Part shown: one piece after another, positions 44,294 to 52,186 of the stretch
Layout: the number at the start of each line of letters is the position of its first letter
Numbering within the stretch: position 1 is the first letter of the stretch
NCBI RefSeq assembly: GCF_024764835.1
Contig: NZ_JALIGE010000076.1
Span: forward strand, 186,001 to 250,000
Direction of reading: 5' to 3'
Origin: Scandinavium hiltneri
GTDB lineage: Bacteria; Pseudomonadota; Gammaproteobacteria; Enterobacterales; Enterobacteriaceae
Length of the DNA stretch: 64,000 nucleotides
Notes under the pieces: generated by a model
Seen by the model: the letters and a program-made list of their open reading frames with translations, nothing else
What the model was told of the DNA's origin: nothing
Database searches by the model: none
Position numbers and translations under genes: made by a program

Positions 44294-44848
44294 TTACTGT
44301 TCGCTACTTTCTTCGATCTCATCCCACATCGCTGAGATTGCCTCGCGAGTGATGGTCGACTGCGTACGCCAGAATGGCGTGGTGGCGTGCGCTTCAACTT
44401 TCCCGAGGAAGGTGCCGACCCACGGCAGCAGATAGTCAGTGAACAGCGTATCGACCGCTTCACTTTCATCATCCGCGGAATTATCTTCCAGCCAGGACGC
44501 CGCCAGCAGCAGCGTGCCGATATGGTCGGCAGGCGTGTCGCTCAACGGCATTCCGCGTGAGGACAGGAAGCTACGCACTTCGGCCTCGGTCGCGCCGTCA
44601 ACCCATGCGCTGCGGTACGGAGAAACGCTGCACTCATCGCCAACAAACAGTGCATTGTAGTCTGCGGAGATCTGTTGCATATCGCAGCTCTTTTGCAGGC
44701 GCTCCAGCAGCTCATCCTGTTCCAGCGGCCAGCTCGCCGCCAGTTTGCCATCACGAATGAGGTTAAACAGCGGGACCAGCAACGGGTCCTGCGGCTGGCG
44801 ATAGTACAATGAGCCCAGAACGCGGCAGAGGATTGAAAACTCGTTCAT
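44294..44848 (-). CDS. ycdY: TorD/DmsD-family chaperone YcdY
   Basis: A 184-residue all-helical protein (E. coli YcdY 184) of the redox-enzyme maturation chaperone family. Start MNEFSILCRVLGSLYYRQPQ; conserved YNALFVGDECSVSPYRSAWV and ADHIGTLLLAASWLE. In E. coli it enhances the activity of the zinc phosphatase YcdX, encoded just upstream (21 bases). Confidence 0.93.
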   Translation of the reverse strand: MNEFSILCRVLGSLYYRQPQDPLLVPLFNLIRDGKLAASWPLEQDELLERLQKSCDMQQISADYNALFVGDECSVSPYRSAWVDGATEAEVRSFLSSRGMPLSDTPADHIGTLLLAASWLEDNSADDESEAVDTLFTDYLLPWVGTFLGKVEAHATTPFWRTQSTITREAISAMWDEIEESSEQ

Positions 44849-44869
44849 TCAATTATTCCATTCAGAGAA

Positions 44870-45607
44870 TTACAGTTCAGCAAATTCGGCTATCGGCGGC
44901 ACGCCGCGCGATTCGAGGAAATCCAGGAAGCGGCGCGGCGTAACGTTAAGAATACGGTCTTCCGGGAACTCAACGGCGTCCAGAATCTTACGGCATTCGG
45001 TAAAATTACCCAGCGTAAACGCGGTGTGGGAATCAGAACCTAACGCCACCCAGCCCCCAGCGTCACGCACCGCCGCGGCTACGGCCCGACAGTTATCTTC
45101 GCTGCCCGGACGAGATGAAACAAACGAGGAGTTGTTAATTTCCAGCGCGACATGGTGCTTCGCCGCCGCTTCCGCCACGGCGTTGATATCAATCGGGAAT
45201 TTCGGATTCCCCGGATGACTGATCATGTGGACATTGCCACTGGCGATAGCGGCAATCATCGCTTCGGTGTGCGTGGCTTTATCCTGCGGCGGGAATACCG
45301 GCTCATGGAAACCGGCAATGATGAAATCCAGCGACGTCAGCATTGGGCCGGTGCAGTCAATTTCGCCGAGCGTGTTTTTAATGTTGGATTCGATCCCACG
45401 CAGAATGCCCACACCATCGACCATTCGCGGCCAGATACGCATGTTCACGAAATGCCAATAGTGCGGAGCATCGGCCATATCTGGCCCGTGATCGGTAATG
45501 GCAAACAGTTTGATCCCTTTGCGTTTCGCTTCGGCGATATAGTCATGAAGGGTGCTGTAAGCGTGGGTGCTGGCGACGGTGTGCATATGCAGGTCAACAG
45601 GATACAT
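44870..45607 (-). CDS. ycdX: PHP-domain zinc phosphatase YcdX
   Basis: A 245-residue trinuclear zinc phosphatase (E. coli length) of the PHP superfamily. Metal ligands are visible in VDLHMHTVASTHAYS, ITDHGPDM, IAGFHEPV, MISHPGNPKFP and ALGSDSHTAF. It is linked to swarming in E. coli; the physiological substrate is unknown. The ATG at 45607 follows GAGGAGA. Co-transcribed with ycdY. Confidence 0.94.
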   Translation of the reverse strand: MYPVDLHMHTVASTHAYSTLHDYIAEAKRKGIKLFAITDHGPDMADAPHYWHFVNMRIWPRMVDGVGILRGIESNIKNTLGEIDCTGPMLTSLDFIIAGFHEPVFPPQDKATHTEAMIAAIASGNVHMISHPGNPKFPIDINAVAEAAAKHHVALEINNSSFVSSRPGSEDNCRAVAAAVRDAGGWVALGSDSHTAFTLGNFTECRKILDAVEFPEDRILNVTPRRFLDFLESRGVPPIAEFAEL

Positions 45608-45666
45608 CACATTCTCCTCTTTCTTTATATGTCCAAGCATAGCAGGAATGGGCGGCCTTTATTAGC

Positions 45667-45689
45667 GAAAAACCCGGCATTGCCGGGTT
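45667..45689 (-). terminator. ghrA terminator
   Basis: An 8 bp stem (AACCCGGC / GCCGGGTT) with a 3-base loop and a short T-run on the minus strand, directly after the ghrA stop and upstream of ycdX. Confidence 0.8.
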
Positions 45690-45693
45690 GAAC

Positions 45694-46632
45694 TCAGTAT
45701 CCGCGGGACCTGTCGACCTGCCCGGTGACCGTCTCTCCGCGCTCCAGGCCGCTGATGGTTTTACCGATATAGGCAATGGCTTCCTGCGGACGCGTCACTG
45801 CCGCAATGTGCGGCGTCATGGTCACACGAGGATGGCGCCACAGCGGGCTTTCCACCGGCAATGGTTCACGGCTGAACACGTCGAGCATCGCACCCTTTAG
45901 CTTGCCATTTTCCAGCGCGCGCAACAGTTCATCTTCATTGACATGCACCCCGCGTGCGAGGTTCAGCAGATAGCTCTGATCCTGCAATTGATTGAGCAGC
46001 GCATGATTGATGATGCCGACCGTTTCCGCCGTGTTTGGCAGCAGGTTAATCAGCACGCGCGTTTCACGCAGAAAATCGCCCATTTCACTTTCACCCGCGA
46101 AGCTCTGCACATTCGGCCAGTCTTTATGGCTGCGGCTCCAGACGCGCACCGGGAATCCCCAGGCCAGAAGGCTTTCCGCCACTTTACTGCCGAGCACACC
46201 AGCGCCCATGATGCCAATGGTAAACTCTTCGCGGGTAAATTCTGGCAGCGGCTCCCAGCGCGTCTCCTGCTTGAGCGCCTGATAATCATCAAAGCGACGG
46301 AACCAGTGCAGCACCTGGCTGACGGCGTACTCCTGCATCTGCAGACCCATGCCGGTGTCTTCGAGGCGGAACAGTGGAATGGAAAGCGGGAGCATCTCCG
46401 GGTGTTCTCGCAACTTACTGAGAATGGAATCGACGCCTGCGCCCAGCGCAAAGACGGCTTTCAGCTCACGACCTTGCAGCATTTCTACCGGCGGATGCCA
46501 CACCAGCGCGTAATCGGCGTGCTCATTGTCACCGCTTTTCCACTCACGGACGCGGGAACCCGGCAGTTGTTTTTCCAGCGCGGCGATCCACCACTGGGTA
46601 TCGAAGGTGGGATGGTAAAAAATAATCTCCAT
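45694..46632 (-). CDS. ghrA: Glyoxylate/hydroxypyruvate reductase A
   Basis: A 312-residue NADPH-dependent D-2-hydroxyacid dehydrogenase (E. coli GhrA 312) reducing glyoxylate and hydroxypyruvate. Rossmann motif GIMGAGVLGSKVAESLLAWG; catalytic Arg in NLARGVHVNE, Glu in DVFSREPLP and His in TPHIAAVTRP. A GGAGAGCAG site precedes the ATG. The 268 bp upstream separate it from the tRNA-Ser gene and hold no other gene. Confidence 0.95.
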   Translation of the reverse strand: MEIIFYHPTFDTQWWIAALEKQLPGSRVREWKSGDNEHADYALVWHPPVEMLQGRELKAVFALGAGVDSILSKLREHPEMLPLSIPLFRLEDTGMGLQMQEYAVSQVLHWFRRFDDYQALKQETRWEPLPEFTREEFTIGIMGAGVLGSKVAESLLAWGFPVRVWSRSHKDWPNVQSFAGESEMGDFLRETRVLINLLPNTAETVGIINHALLNQLQDQSYLLNLARGVHVNEDELLRALENGKLKGAMLDVFSREPLPVESPLWRHPRVTMTPHIAAVTRPQEAIAYIGKTISGLERGETVTGQVDRSRGY

Positions 46633-46837
46633 ACTGCTCTCCTTTATATACTGCGCCTTTCTTATGCAGGTCTGCGGCGCGTCGGTTTCGTGTTGTTTTA
46701 TATTGGTTTGTCAGCATAGCAAATTTTTGCAGCCTGTCGGCGGAAAGGCGAATGCTGAGAAAAAAAGCGAATCGCGGTTATTACGAAAGCAGGTTGGACG
46801 AAGTTTGTCTTATTGGACGTTTTTTTGAAAAAGTTGA

Positions 46838-46866
46838 TTGACGTAAGTTACGATTTTCCCTACATT
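46838..46866 (+). promoter_or_regulatory. Promoter of first tRNA-Ser
   Basis: TTGACG, 17 bases, TACATT, followed by AGCGCCC: a strong sigma-70 promoter with a GC-rich discriminator typical of stringently controlled stable-RNA genes. Confidence 0.9.
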
Positions 46867-46900
46867 AGCGCCCGTCCCAGCAGCGTTGGGACGACAATAT

Positions 46901-46988
46901 GGTGAGGTGTCCGAGTGGCTGAAGGAGCACGCCTGGAAAGTGTGTATACGGCAACGTATCGAGGGTTCGAACCCCTCTCTCACCGCCA
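46901..46988 (+). tRNA. serX: tRNA-Ser(GGA)
   Basis: An 88-base class II tRNA with encoded CCA. Acceptor GGTGAGG pairs with TCTCACC, the anticodon arm CACGC-CTGGAAA-GTGTG carries anticodon GGA, and there is a long variable arm (TATACGGCAACGTAT) and TTCGAAC T-loop. It reads UCC/UCU. Located next to ghrA, the E. coli serX site. Confidence 0.98.
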
Positions 46989-47001
46989 TATCTTAAGAAG
47001 A

Positions 47002-47029
47002 GCTCGTACGAAAGTACGGGCTTTTTTTT
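47002..47029 (+). terminator. tRNA-Ser terminator (left copy)
   Basis: GCTCGTAC-GAAA-GTACGGGC hairpin followed by eight T residues, 13 bases after the tRNA. Confidence 0.93.
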
Positions 47030-47099
47030 CGTCTGTGGTTTGCAAGGCCGCAATAACGTCATTGCGGCCTGCACGTAAAACACATTACCGTGGCTTAGA

Positions 47100-48407
47100 T
47101 CAATCCTTTTGCCCCGCAGTAATTTGGTCTATTGCCTGAGGATCCAGGCGGATTTCGGCGGCGCGACGATGTGCCTGCATCCCCTCGGTTCGACTCTGAC
47201 GCACCGCGGGTGCTGCAATTGCGGCAATTCCGTGGTCATCTATCCATTGATGGGTGCAAATCTTCACATAAGCACCGACCCAAAGTCCGCCGGTGTAACG
47301 CGCTGCCGCCATGGTTGGCAGCGTATGGTTAGTGCCACAGCATTTGTCCGAAAACACCACGCTGGCGTTTTGTCCAATGAACAGCGAACCATAATTACGG
47401 ATCTTACTGGCGGTGCCATGCGGGTCGCGAGTGTGGACCTGCAGGTGTTCTGTCGCGATATGATCGGCCCAGGCAATCAGCTGCTCTTCATCTTTGCAAA
47501 TCACTATTTCGCCCTGCCGTTTCCAGGCTTCACCCGCAGTGACTGCCGTTGGCAGATTCAGCAATTGCCTTTCAATTTCAGCCAGGGTTTGCTGCGCAAC
47601 GCGCTCACTGGTGGTGGCCATACCAACACGGGTGTGAACATCATGTTCTGCCTGTGCCAGCAAATCGGCCGCCAGGATACGCGGATCGGCACTGTCATCA
47701 GAGACGATATAGATTTCGCTCGGCCCGGCAAGCGCATCGATACCCACTTTGCCAAACACCTGGCGTTTCGCTTCATTCACAAACGCATTGCCAGGCCCCA
47801 CGATTTTATCGACAGCCGGGATCGAGACTGTGCCCCAGGCCATCGCGGCAATGGCCTGAGCTCCCCCAACTTTGAAAATACGGTGCGCACCCGCCAGATG
47901 GCAAATGGCGATCATCGCAGAGTGAGCGCCAGGCGGTAAGCAGGCGATGATATTGTCGCATCCGGCAACCACCGCAGGCACGATTGACATAATCGGCGCA
48001 GACAGAATCGGGTAGCGTCCACCCGGCACATAGCAACCCACCGTTTCAATGGGAATAATGCGGTGACCGAGGTGTACACCAGGCAGCGTTTCGACCTCCA
48101 GCGGCTGCATCGTCGCCAGTTGCGCCTGCGCAAACCGTTTGACCTGAGCGATAGCGAATTCGCTGTCCTTACGGGTCTGCGGGTCAATCCCGGCAAGCGC
48201 CTCCTCTATTTCCTGCGCTGAAACCTCGAACGCCTCTGGCACGGTACGGTCAAATTTTGCAGAGAAATCACGTAGCGCCTCATCGCCTCGGGCACGAACC
48301 TGCTCAATAATCTGCTGCACGGTTGTACTCAACGTAAGATCGGCTTGCAAATCCTGTCCCTGTGGTCGCTTGATGAACTCGACCTCGTTATCACTGATCC
48401 GACTCAT
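47100..48407 (-). CDS. Histidinol dehydrogenase-family oxidoreductase (catabolic paralogue)
   Basis: A 435-residue NAD- and zinc-dependent dehydrogenase of the HisD family. All key residues of HisD align: zinc ligands in LLAQAEHD (Gln, His), SDKCCGTNH (Asp) and MQAHRRAAEI (His), and the catalytic Glu-His in ATEHLQVHTRDP. There is no his operon around it. It lies 3 bases after an NTF2-like gene, in a LacI-controlled set. HisD paralogues are known that oxidise other primary alcohols, such as the sulfopropanediol dehydrogenase HpsN; no sulfite-releasing lyase is present here, so the substrate is open. Confidence 0.85.
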   Translation of the reverse strand: MSRISDNEVEFIKRPQGQDLQADLTLSTTVQQIIEQVRARGDEALRDFSAKFDRTVPEAFEVSAQEIEEALAGIDPQTRKDSEFAIAQVKRFAQAQLATMQPLEVETLPGVHLGHRIIPIETVGCYVPGGRYPILSAPIMSIVPAVVAGCDNIIACLPPGAHSAMIAICHLAGAHRIFKVGGAQAIAAMAWGTVSIPAVDKIVGPGNAFVNEAKRQVFGKVGIDALAGPSEIYIVSDDSADPRILAADLLAQAEHDVHTRVGMATTSERVAQQTLAEIERQLLNLPTAVTAGEAWKRQGEIVICKDEEQLIAWADHIATEHLQVHTRDPHGTASKIRNYGSLFIGQNASVVFSDKCCGTNHTLPTMAAARYTGGLWVGAYVKICTHQWIDDHGIAAIAAPAVRQSRTEGMQAHRRAAEIRLDPQAIDQITAGQKD

Positions 48408-48410
48408 TGT

Positions 48411-49550
48411 TCAGGCCTCCATCTGACCCAGTTTTATTTGCGCCAGCAGAGCCAGATGATCGTAAACCACCCACTCATCCACAATCTTGCCATTCACAAT
48501 GTGGTAATGGGACATCCCCATCACGAACAGTCGCTCGCCGGTAGGTTTTCCAAGTTCGCCATAGCCAAGATGGTGCCCTTCCATTATCCAGCGAATCGCC
48601 ACTTTGGTACCCCCTTCATCGCAAGAGTTCGAGCACACATGCTGCGGGATCCATGCGCCATCCGGGATCATCCCAATCAGCGCCAGCGTTTGATGAATCA
48701 CTGCGGCCTGGCCGTAAAGTTCTTTCATCAATGGACCATGCCATTGCACATTCGGGGCATAGACATCCTTGATTTTACCCAGCATGCGACGGTTATAAAT
48801 TTCATGGAACCATTGCAGACATTGCGCTTCGATATCGGTATGGGCGATAGAGTCATCACACGCCATTTCCGGTGGATACTGGCCGACCATGCGGCGGTTC
48901 TCGCCAATATCGGTGACGCGGAAGCCTTTATCAAATTGCTCCTTCGCCATTCCGTAAGCCACCGCATCGGTATCAAGCCCTAACTGGCGCATCATCGACA
49001 TATTGTCGCTGACTACCCACTCGCGATAGATTTTATTTTCATGGATCATACAATCGGCGACTGTCCGCGTCACAAACGTGCGATTGGTCGGTTTACCCAG
49101 ATGACTGTATTGGGTATGGCGGCCGGTACCGGTGACCAGATGCGAGGTATAAAAACCGTTAATATCATCCCCGTTCCAGATAACCTGGGTCGCCATCCCA
49201 CGGCGATCCGGGAATGCAATCAGGCGCTGTATAGTATCTTGTACAACCTGCTCGCGATTATACATCGTCCCCAGTGCGTTATATAACACGCAGTTGTGGG
49301 TATAGTGGGTATAAATTAAGCCGACATCACGTTCGTCCCAAATTTTATGGGTACAGCGCACGATATAATCGACAATATCAGTATAGCAATCATCAAAGCC
49401 CCGAAGTGATTGCGCACGTGGCCGTTTTTCCGGTACCAGATCGACAAAGTCATGACGCTCAACCTGTAATACAGATTCATCACGGCTGGATTTTACATTA
49501 CTTTTTTCTGCGACTGCCGGTGCTTTTTGGGTAGTTTCAGTTGAAGACAT
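48411..49550 (-). CDS. Tandem NTF2-like (SnoaL-type) domain protein
   Basis: A 379-residue protein made of two NTF2/SnoaL-like folds (about 45-185 and 235-375). The internal repeat is visible: MIHENKIYREWVVSDNMSMM in the first half and HIVNGKIVDEWVVYDHLALL in the second, each after a conserved G-x-P block (HLGKPTNRTFV; ELGKPTGERLFV). The first ~30 residues are hydrophilic and charged. Such domains serve as isomerases, dehydratases or hydrolases of small substrates, or bind ligands; the role is unknown. Probably co-transcribed with the HisD-like gene. Confidence 0.8.
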   Translation of the reverse strand: MSSTETTQKAPAVAEKSNVKSSRDESVLQVERHDFVDLVPEKRPRAQSLRGFDDCYTDIVDYIVRCTHKIWDERDVGLIYTHYTHNCVLYNALGTMYNREQVVQDTIQRLIAFPDRRGMATQVIWNGDDINGFYTSHLVTGTGRHTQYSHLGKPTNRTFVTRTVADCMIHENKIYREWVVSDNMSMMRQLGLDTDAVAYGMAKEQFDKGFRVTDIGENRRMVGQYPPEMACDDSIAHTDIEAQCLQWFHEIYNRRMLGKIKDVYAPNVQWHGPLMKELYGQAAVIHQTLALIGMIPDGAWIPQHVCSNSCDEGGTKVAIRWIMEGHHLGYGELGKPTGERLFVMGMSHYHIVNGKIVDEWVVYDHLALLAQIKLGQMEA

Positions 49551-49592
49551 ATAACCTCCTGCATTGCATTTATATTATGTCGCATTCTGTTC

Positions 49593-49631
49593 ACGTTATT
49601 TATGCCCACCCCGTTGCGGCAGAAATAACGT
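49593..49631. promoter_or_regulatory. 9 bp perfect inverted repeat upstream of the NTF2-like/HisD-like genes
   Basis: ACGTTATTT (49593-49601) and AAATAACGT (49623-49631) are perfect inverted arms separated by 21 bases in the 232 bp gap before the gene at 48411-49550. It could be an operator or a hairpin in a longer transcript. It does not match the TTGCAT...ATGCAA operators found at 51966 and 52055. Confidence 0.5.
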
Positions 49632-49782
49632 TTTATTTACACAGACTACGGCTACAGTGACGCCTCACCAAATTGCGCGGTGATAATGCTGATAAAAAAT
49701 GTAGACAAACGCCTCCCGCAATAAACAGATGGTTTATCGCTTCGGAATTCTTTATTTTAAGGGGAGTATTTCTCCCCCTGGA

Positions 49783-50754
49783 TTAACTGTAGATCTGCGA
49801 CCAGATGGCTAATTCATCAATCCCCAGATATTCACGTATGATTAACCCGTCGCGTAATTCAAGTTGGCTAATGCCGGTAATCGATATTGGGCGGCGAGAT
49901 GGTGCACCAAATTGACCATATCCATCATGCCAGGTTAATAACGACCAGCGCAAAGAGAGCCTCACGGGTTCATTGGCATCACGACGAACAATCAAATGAT
50001 GAAGCTGCGTTTCGCTATCGGCAAATGAAGCACGATAGCCTGACAGGAAGGCACTGATGTCCTGCTCGCCGGTACGTAACACATGCCCGGGCCCATGCAG
50101 CGTCGCCGCCGGATGGTACAACCCGGGCACCACACCGCTGTTACCGCCCGCCCACATGGACAGATAGCGCTCCACAAGCCCCGCCAGCGCGCCTTCAACG
50201 TCATCACCTTCCGGGCCACCAGCCCAAAGCGCATCCAGTTCTTCAGCCGACAACATCTCGATGCCTGCTTCCTGACGCGTCCGCACCAGTTCGCACGCGA
50301 ACTCCCGGACATTAAGTCCAATCTGGTTAATGATCGCCGCTCTGTCCTGTAACAACCATTCCTGACGAACCGCGCCTTCGGCACAAATACGATCGGTAAA
50401 TGTACGCACCCAAACGGTGTTCCCGCTGGGTAACCCATAAAAACCTTCGCCCGAATGCTGAATACAGGCCAACGATCTCTGCGCGGCATAATAGTCGTTA
50501 TGCGCGGAGTGACTACACAGAATGTCTTCGGTCAGGACTTTACGCTGCGGAAAACTGTGCATCGCTTCCAGCGTTAAACGCATAAACTGCGACAGATCGG
50601 TGAGCCGCTTTTCCGGCGTCTGAAACACGACGGGGGTGGCGTAGAAGTCGGCCAACTGACCAATATCCTTTTGCTCCCATACCACGTGCGTCAGGGTCAA
50701 AATAAATTGTTGGATAGAATCAAACTGTGGGCTGAAGCCCGGTAACCTGCTCAT
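49783..50754 (-). CDS. Second tandem NTF2-like (SnoaL-type) protein
   Basis: A 323-residue protein that looks like a distant paralogue of the product of 48411-49550: two NTF2-like folds (about 12-150 and 190-323). The first has FYATPVVFQTPEKRLTDLSQ and QEWLLQDRAAIINQIGL; the second has LYHPAATLHGPGHVL and LELRDGLIIREYLGIDELAI. Its start overlaps the end of the LacI gene by 4 bases, so the two are translationally coupled. Function unknown; the pair suggests two related steps or a heteromeric enzyme. Confidence 0.78.
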   Translation of the reverse strand: MSRLPGFSPQFDSIQQFILTLTHVVWEQKDIGQLADFYATPVVFQTPEKRLTDLSQFMRLTLEAMHSFPQRKVLTEDILCSHSAHNDYYAAQRSLACIQHSGEGFYGLPSGNTVWVRTFTDRICAEGAVRQEWLLQDRAAIINQIGLNVREFACELVRTRQEAGIEMLSAEELDALWAGGPEGDDVEGALAGLVERYLSMWAGGNSGVVPGLYHPAATLHGPGHVLRTGEQDISAFLSGYRASFADSETQLHHLIVRRDANEPVRLSLRWSLLTWHDGYGQFGAPSRRPISITGISQLELRDGLIIREYLGIDELAIWSQIYS

Positions 50755-51827
50755 TCAACCTCCTGCAACTGGAACAGCGAGACGCCATCTTTTTCCACCA
50801 CACCCGCCTGTGGGCGCCGGGCAGAGTGACGGACCACCAACTGTCCGGGCACCACCACCTGCTCAGGTTCAATCGTTCCGCTATCAATCTGTTTCATCAG
50901 TAACGCCACCGTTGCCTGGACCATGGCTTCTACGGGCTGCGAGGCAGACGTCAGCGCATAAGACGGCCAACCTGAGGGGCCGGTATCGTCATAGCCAATC
51001 ACCGAGACATCTTCCGGGATGCGCAGTCCAAACTCGTAGCGCGCAACATCCATTACCATCAGGGCCATATGATCGTTTGCGGCGAACACGGCATCAGGTG
51101 TGGGCGATACCGAGAAGAGTTCGCTGGCTGCCCGTCGGGTTTGCTCAGCATCGTAATTTCCCTGAACCACATGGACAGAGGCAATGCCCTGACGGTGAAG
51201 AGTTTCCGTAAAACCCTTCTGCCGCGCCTGGTTCACCGACGAATCGGCAATCCCGGCGACATAAGCAAAACGATGATGTCCCCCGGCCAACAAAAAGTGG
51301 GCTATTTGTCGGGCAGCCGTTTCGTTATCGCTGTTCACGCTGGAGACAATGCCGCTCTCCTCGCTGCGGTTAAACAGCACCACCGGGATCCCTGCGGCCA
51401 CGCACTCCTGCGATAACTCCATCGACAGCGAGACTGACGCCAGCACGATACCGTCGACGCGATACTGCATGATTTGGTCAAATATCCGGTCGACGTTGCC
51501 GTCACGATCGCCGACAAACAACAGTAAGTGGTAATTAAGCTCATCCAGTTTTTGCGCCAGCGTCTCAAGCACCTGCGGATAAAACTGGTTGTCGAAGTAG
51601 GACATCACCACCCCAACAATCCGCGAACGTGCGGTATTGAGCGAACGGGCAATAGCGTTAGGCCGATACCCCAGTTCGCGTGCTGCTTTCAGCACTTTTT
51701 CACGCGTCGCCGGTGCGATACTCGCCCCTGGCGTAAAGGTCCTTGAAACAGCGGATTGTGACACGCCCGCTATTTGTGCAACCTGTTGCGACGTCACCGG
51801 ACCAAAAGTCTTACGTTTCATTGCCAC
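50751..51827 (-). CDS. LacI/GalR-family transcriptional regulator
   Basis: A 358-residue LacI-type repressor: N-terminal helix-turn-helix (VTSQQVAQIAGVSQSAVSRT) and hinge helix (NAIARSLNTARSRIVGVVMS), then the periplasmic-binding-like sensor domain (FNRSEESGIVSSVNSDNETA; AVFAANDHMALMVMDVA; VIGYDDTGPS). It heads the leftward gene set and is divergent from an MFS transporter. Two identical-arm palindromes with a central CG in the shared region are the likely operators. Confidence 0.93.
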   Translation of the reverse strand: MAMKRKTFGPVTSQQVAQIAGVSQSAVSRTFTPGASIAPATREKVLKAARELGYRPNAIARSLNTARSRIVGVVMSYFDNQFYPQVLETLAQKLDELNYHLLLFVGDRDGNVDRIFDQIMQYRVDGIVLASVSLSMELSQECVAAGIPVVLFNRSEESGIVSSVNSDNETAARQIAHFLLAGGHHRFAYVAGIADSSVNQARQKGFTETLHRQGIASVHVVQGNYDAEQTRRAASELFSVSPTPDAVFAANDHMALMVMDVARYEFGLRIPEDVSVIGYDDTGPSGWPSYALTSASQPVEAMVQATVALLMKQIDSGTIEPEQVVVPGQLVVRHSARRPQAGVVEKDGVSLFQLQEVE

Positions 51828-51965
51828 GGTTCCTTTTTAACATTTCAGCCATCACGCTTAAGTCCCCTAACCTCTTGTGGTATCAGTGTAACGGACTCAC
51901 CAGGCAACGCCAGACTGGCGTTTTTGGCCCTCGGTGCAATGCCTTTTTTTATACTTACACCATCC

Positions 51966-51981
51966 TTGCATGCGTATGCAA
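51966..51981. promoter_or_regulatory. LacI-type operator O1
   Basis: TTGCATGCGTATGCAA: perfect 6 bp arms (TTGCAT/ATGCAA) around GCGT, with the central CG typical of LacI-family operators. It lies next to the candidate leftward promoter of the regulator gene, suggesting autoregulation. Confidence 0.82.
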
Positions 51982-52054
51982 CAAACAAAATTATTTTTTT
52001 CACATTTACAAACTTAACCTTTACAACATTGAAACCTTTTCATAACTTCAGTGT

Positions 52055-52070
52055 TTGCATTCGTATGCAA
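52055..52070. promoter_or_regulatory. LacI-type operator O2
   Basis: TTGCATTCGTATGCAA: the same arms as O1 around TCGT, 89 bp from O1 centre to centre (about 8.5 helical turns), overlapping the predicted start of the MFS transcript. Two matching sites allow looping. Confidence 0.82.
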
Positions 52071-52186
52071 TGAACGAAAAAATGCCGTCAGTGATACCGG
52101 TATGATGCGGTCTGCGACAGCGGATGGTCCCGGTTAATGCCGTACTTGATGGGTAATCCCCCCTTCATTAAAAGAGGTTCACCACC

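Larger units (their letters stand above)
46894..47031 (+). repeat. 138 bp direct repeat, left copy (tRNA-Ser plus terminator)
   Basis: Identical base for base to 60827-60964. It covers 7 bases of leader, the whole tRNA-Ser(GGA) and its terminator. Sequence on both sides differs, including the promoters. The two copies bound the 13.8 kb accessory block. Confidence 0.95.
51828..52186. promoter_or_regulatory. Divergent control region between the LacI regulator and the MFS transporter
   Basis: 359 bp without a gene. It contains the two palindromic operators listed separately, a candidate rightward promoter (TTTACA at 52020, 17 bases, TAACTT at 52043) whose start would fall at the right operator, and a candidate leftward -10 (TATAAA on the minus strand, 51948-51953) just beyond the left operator. 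Confidence 0.6.

Noticed and set aside
47100..48407. Calling this gene hisD of histidine biosynthesis
   Set aside because: No other his genes are nearby, it is LacI-linked and grouped with NTF2-like genes, and its sequence outside the active site is far from enteric HisD.
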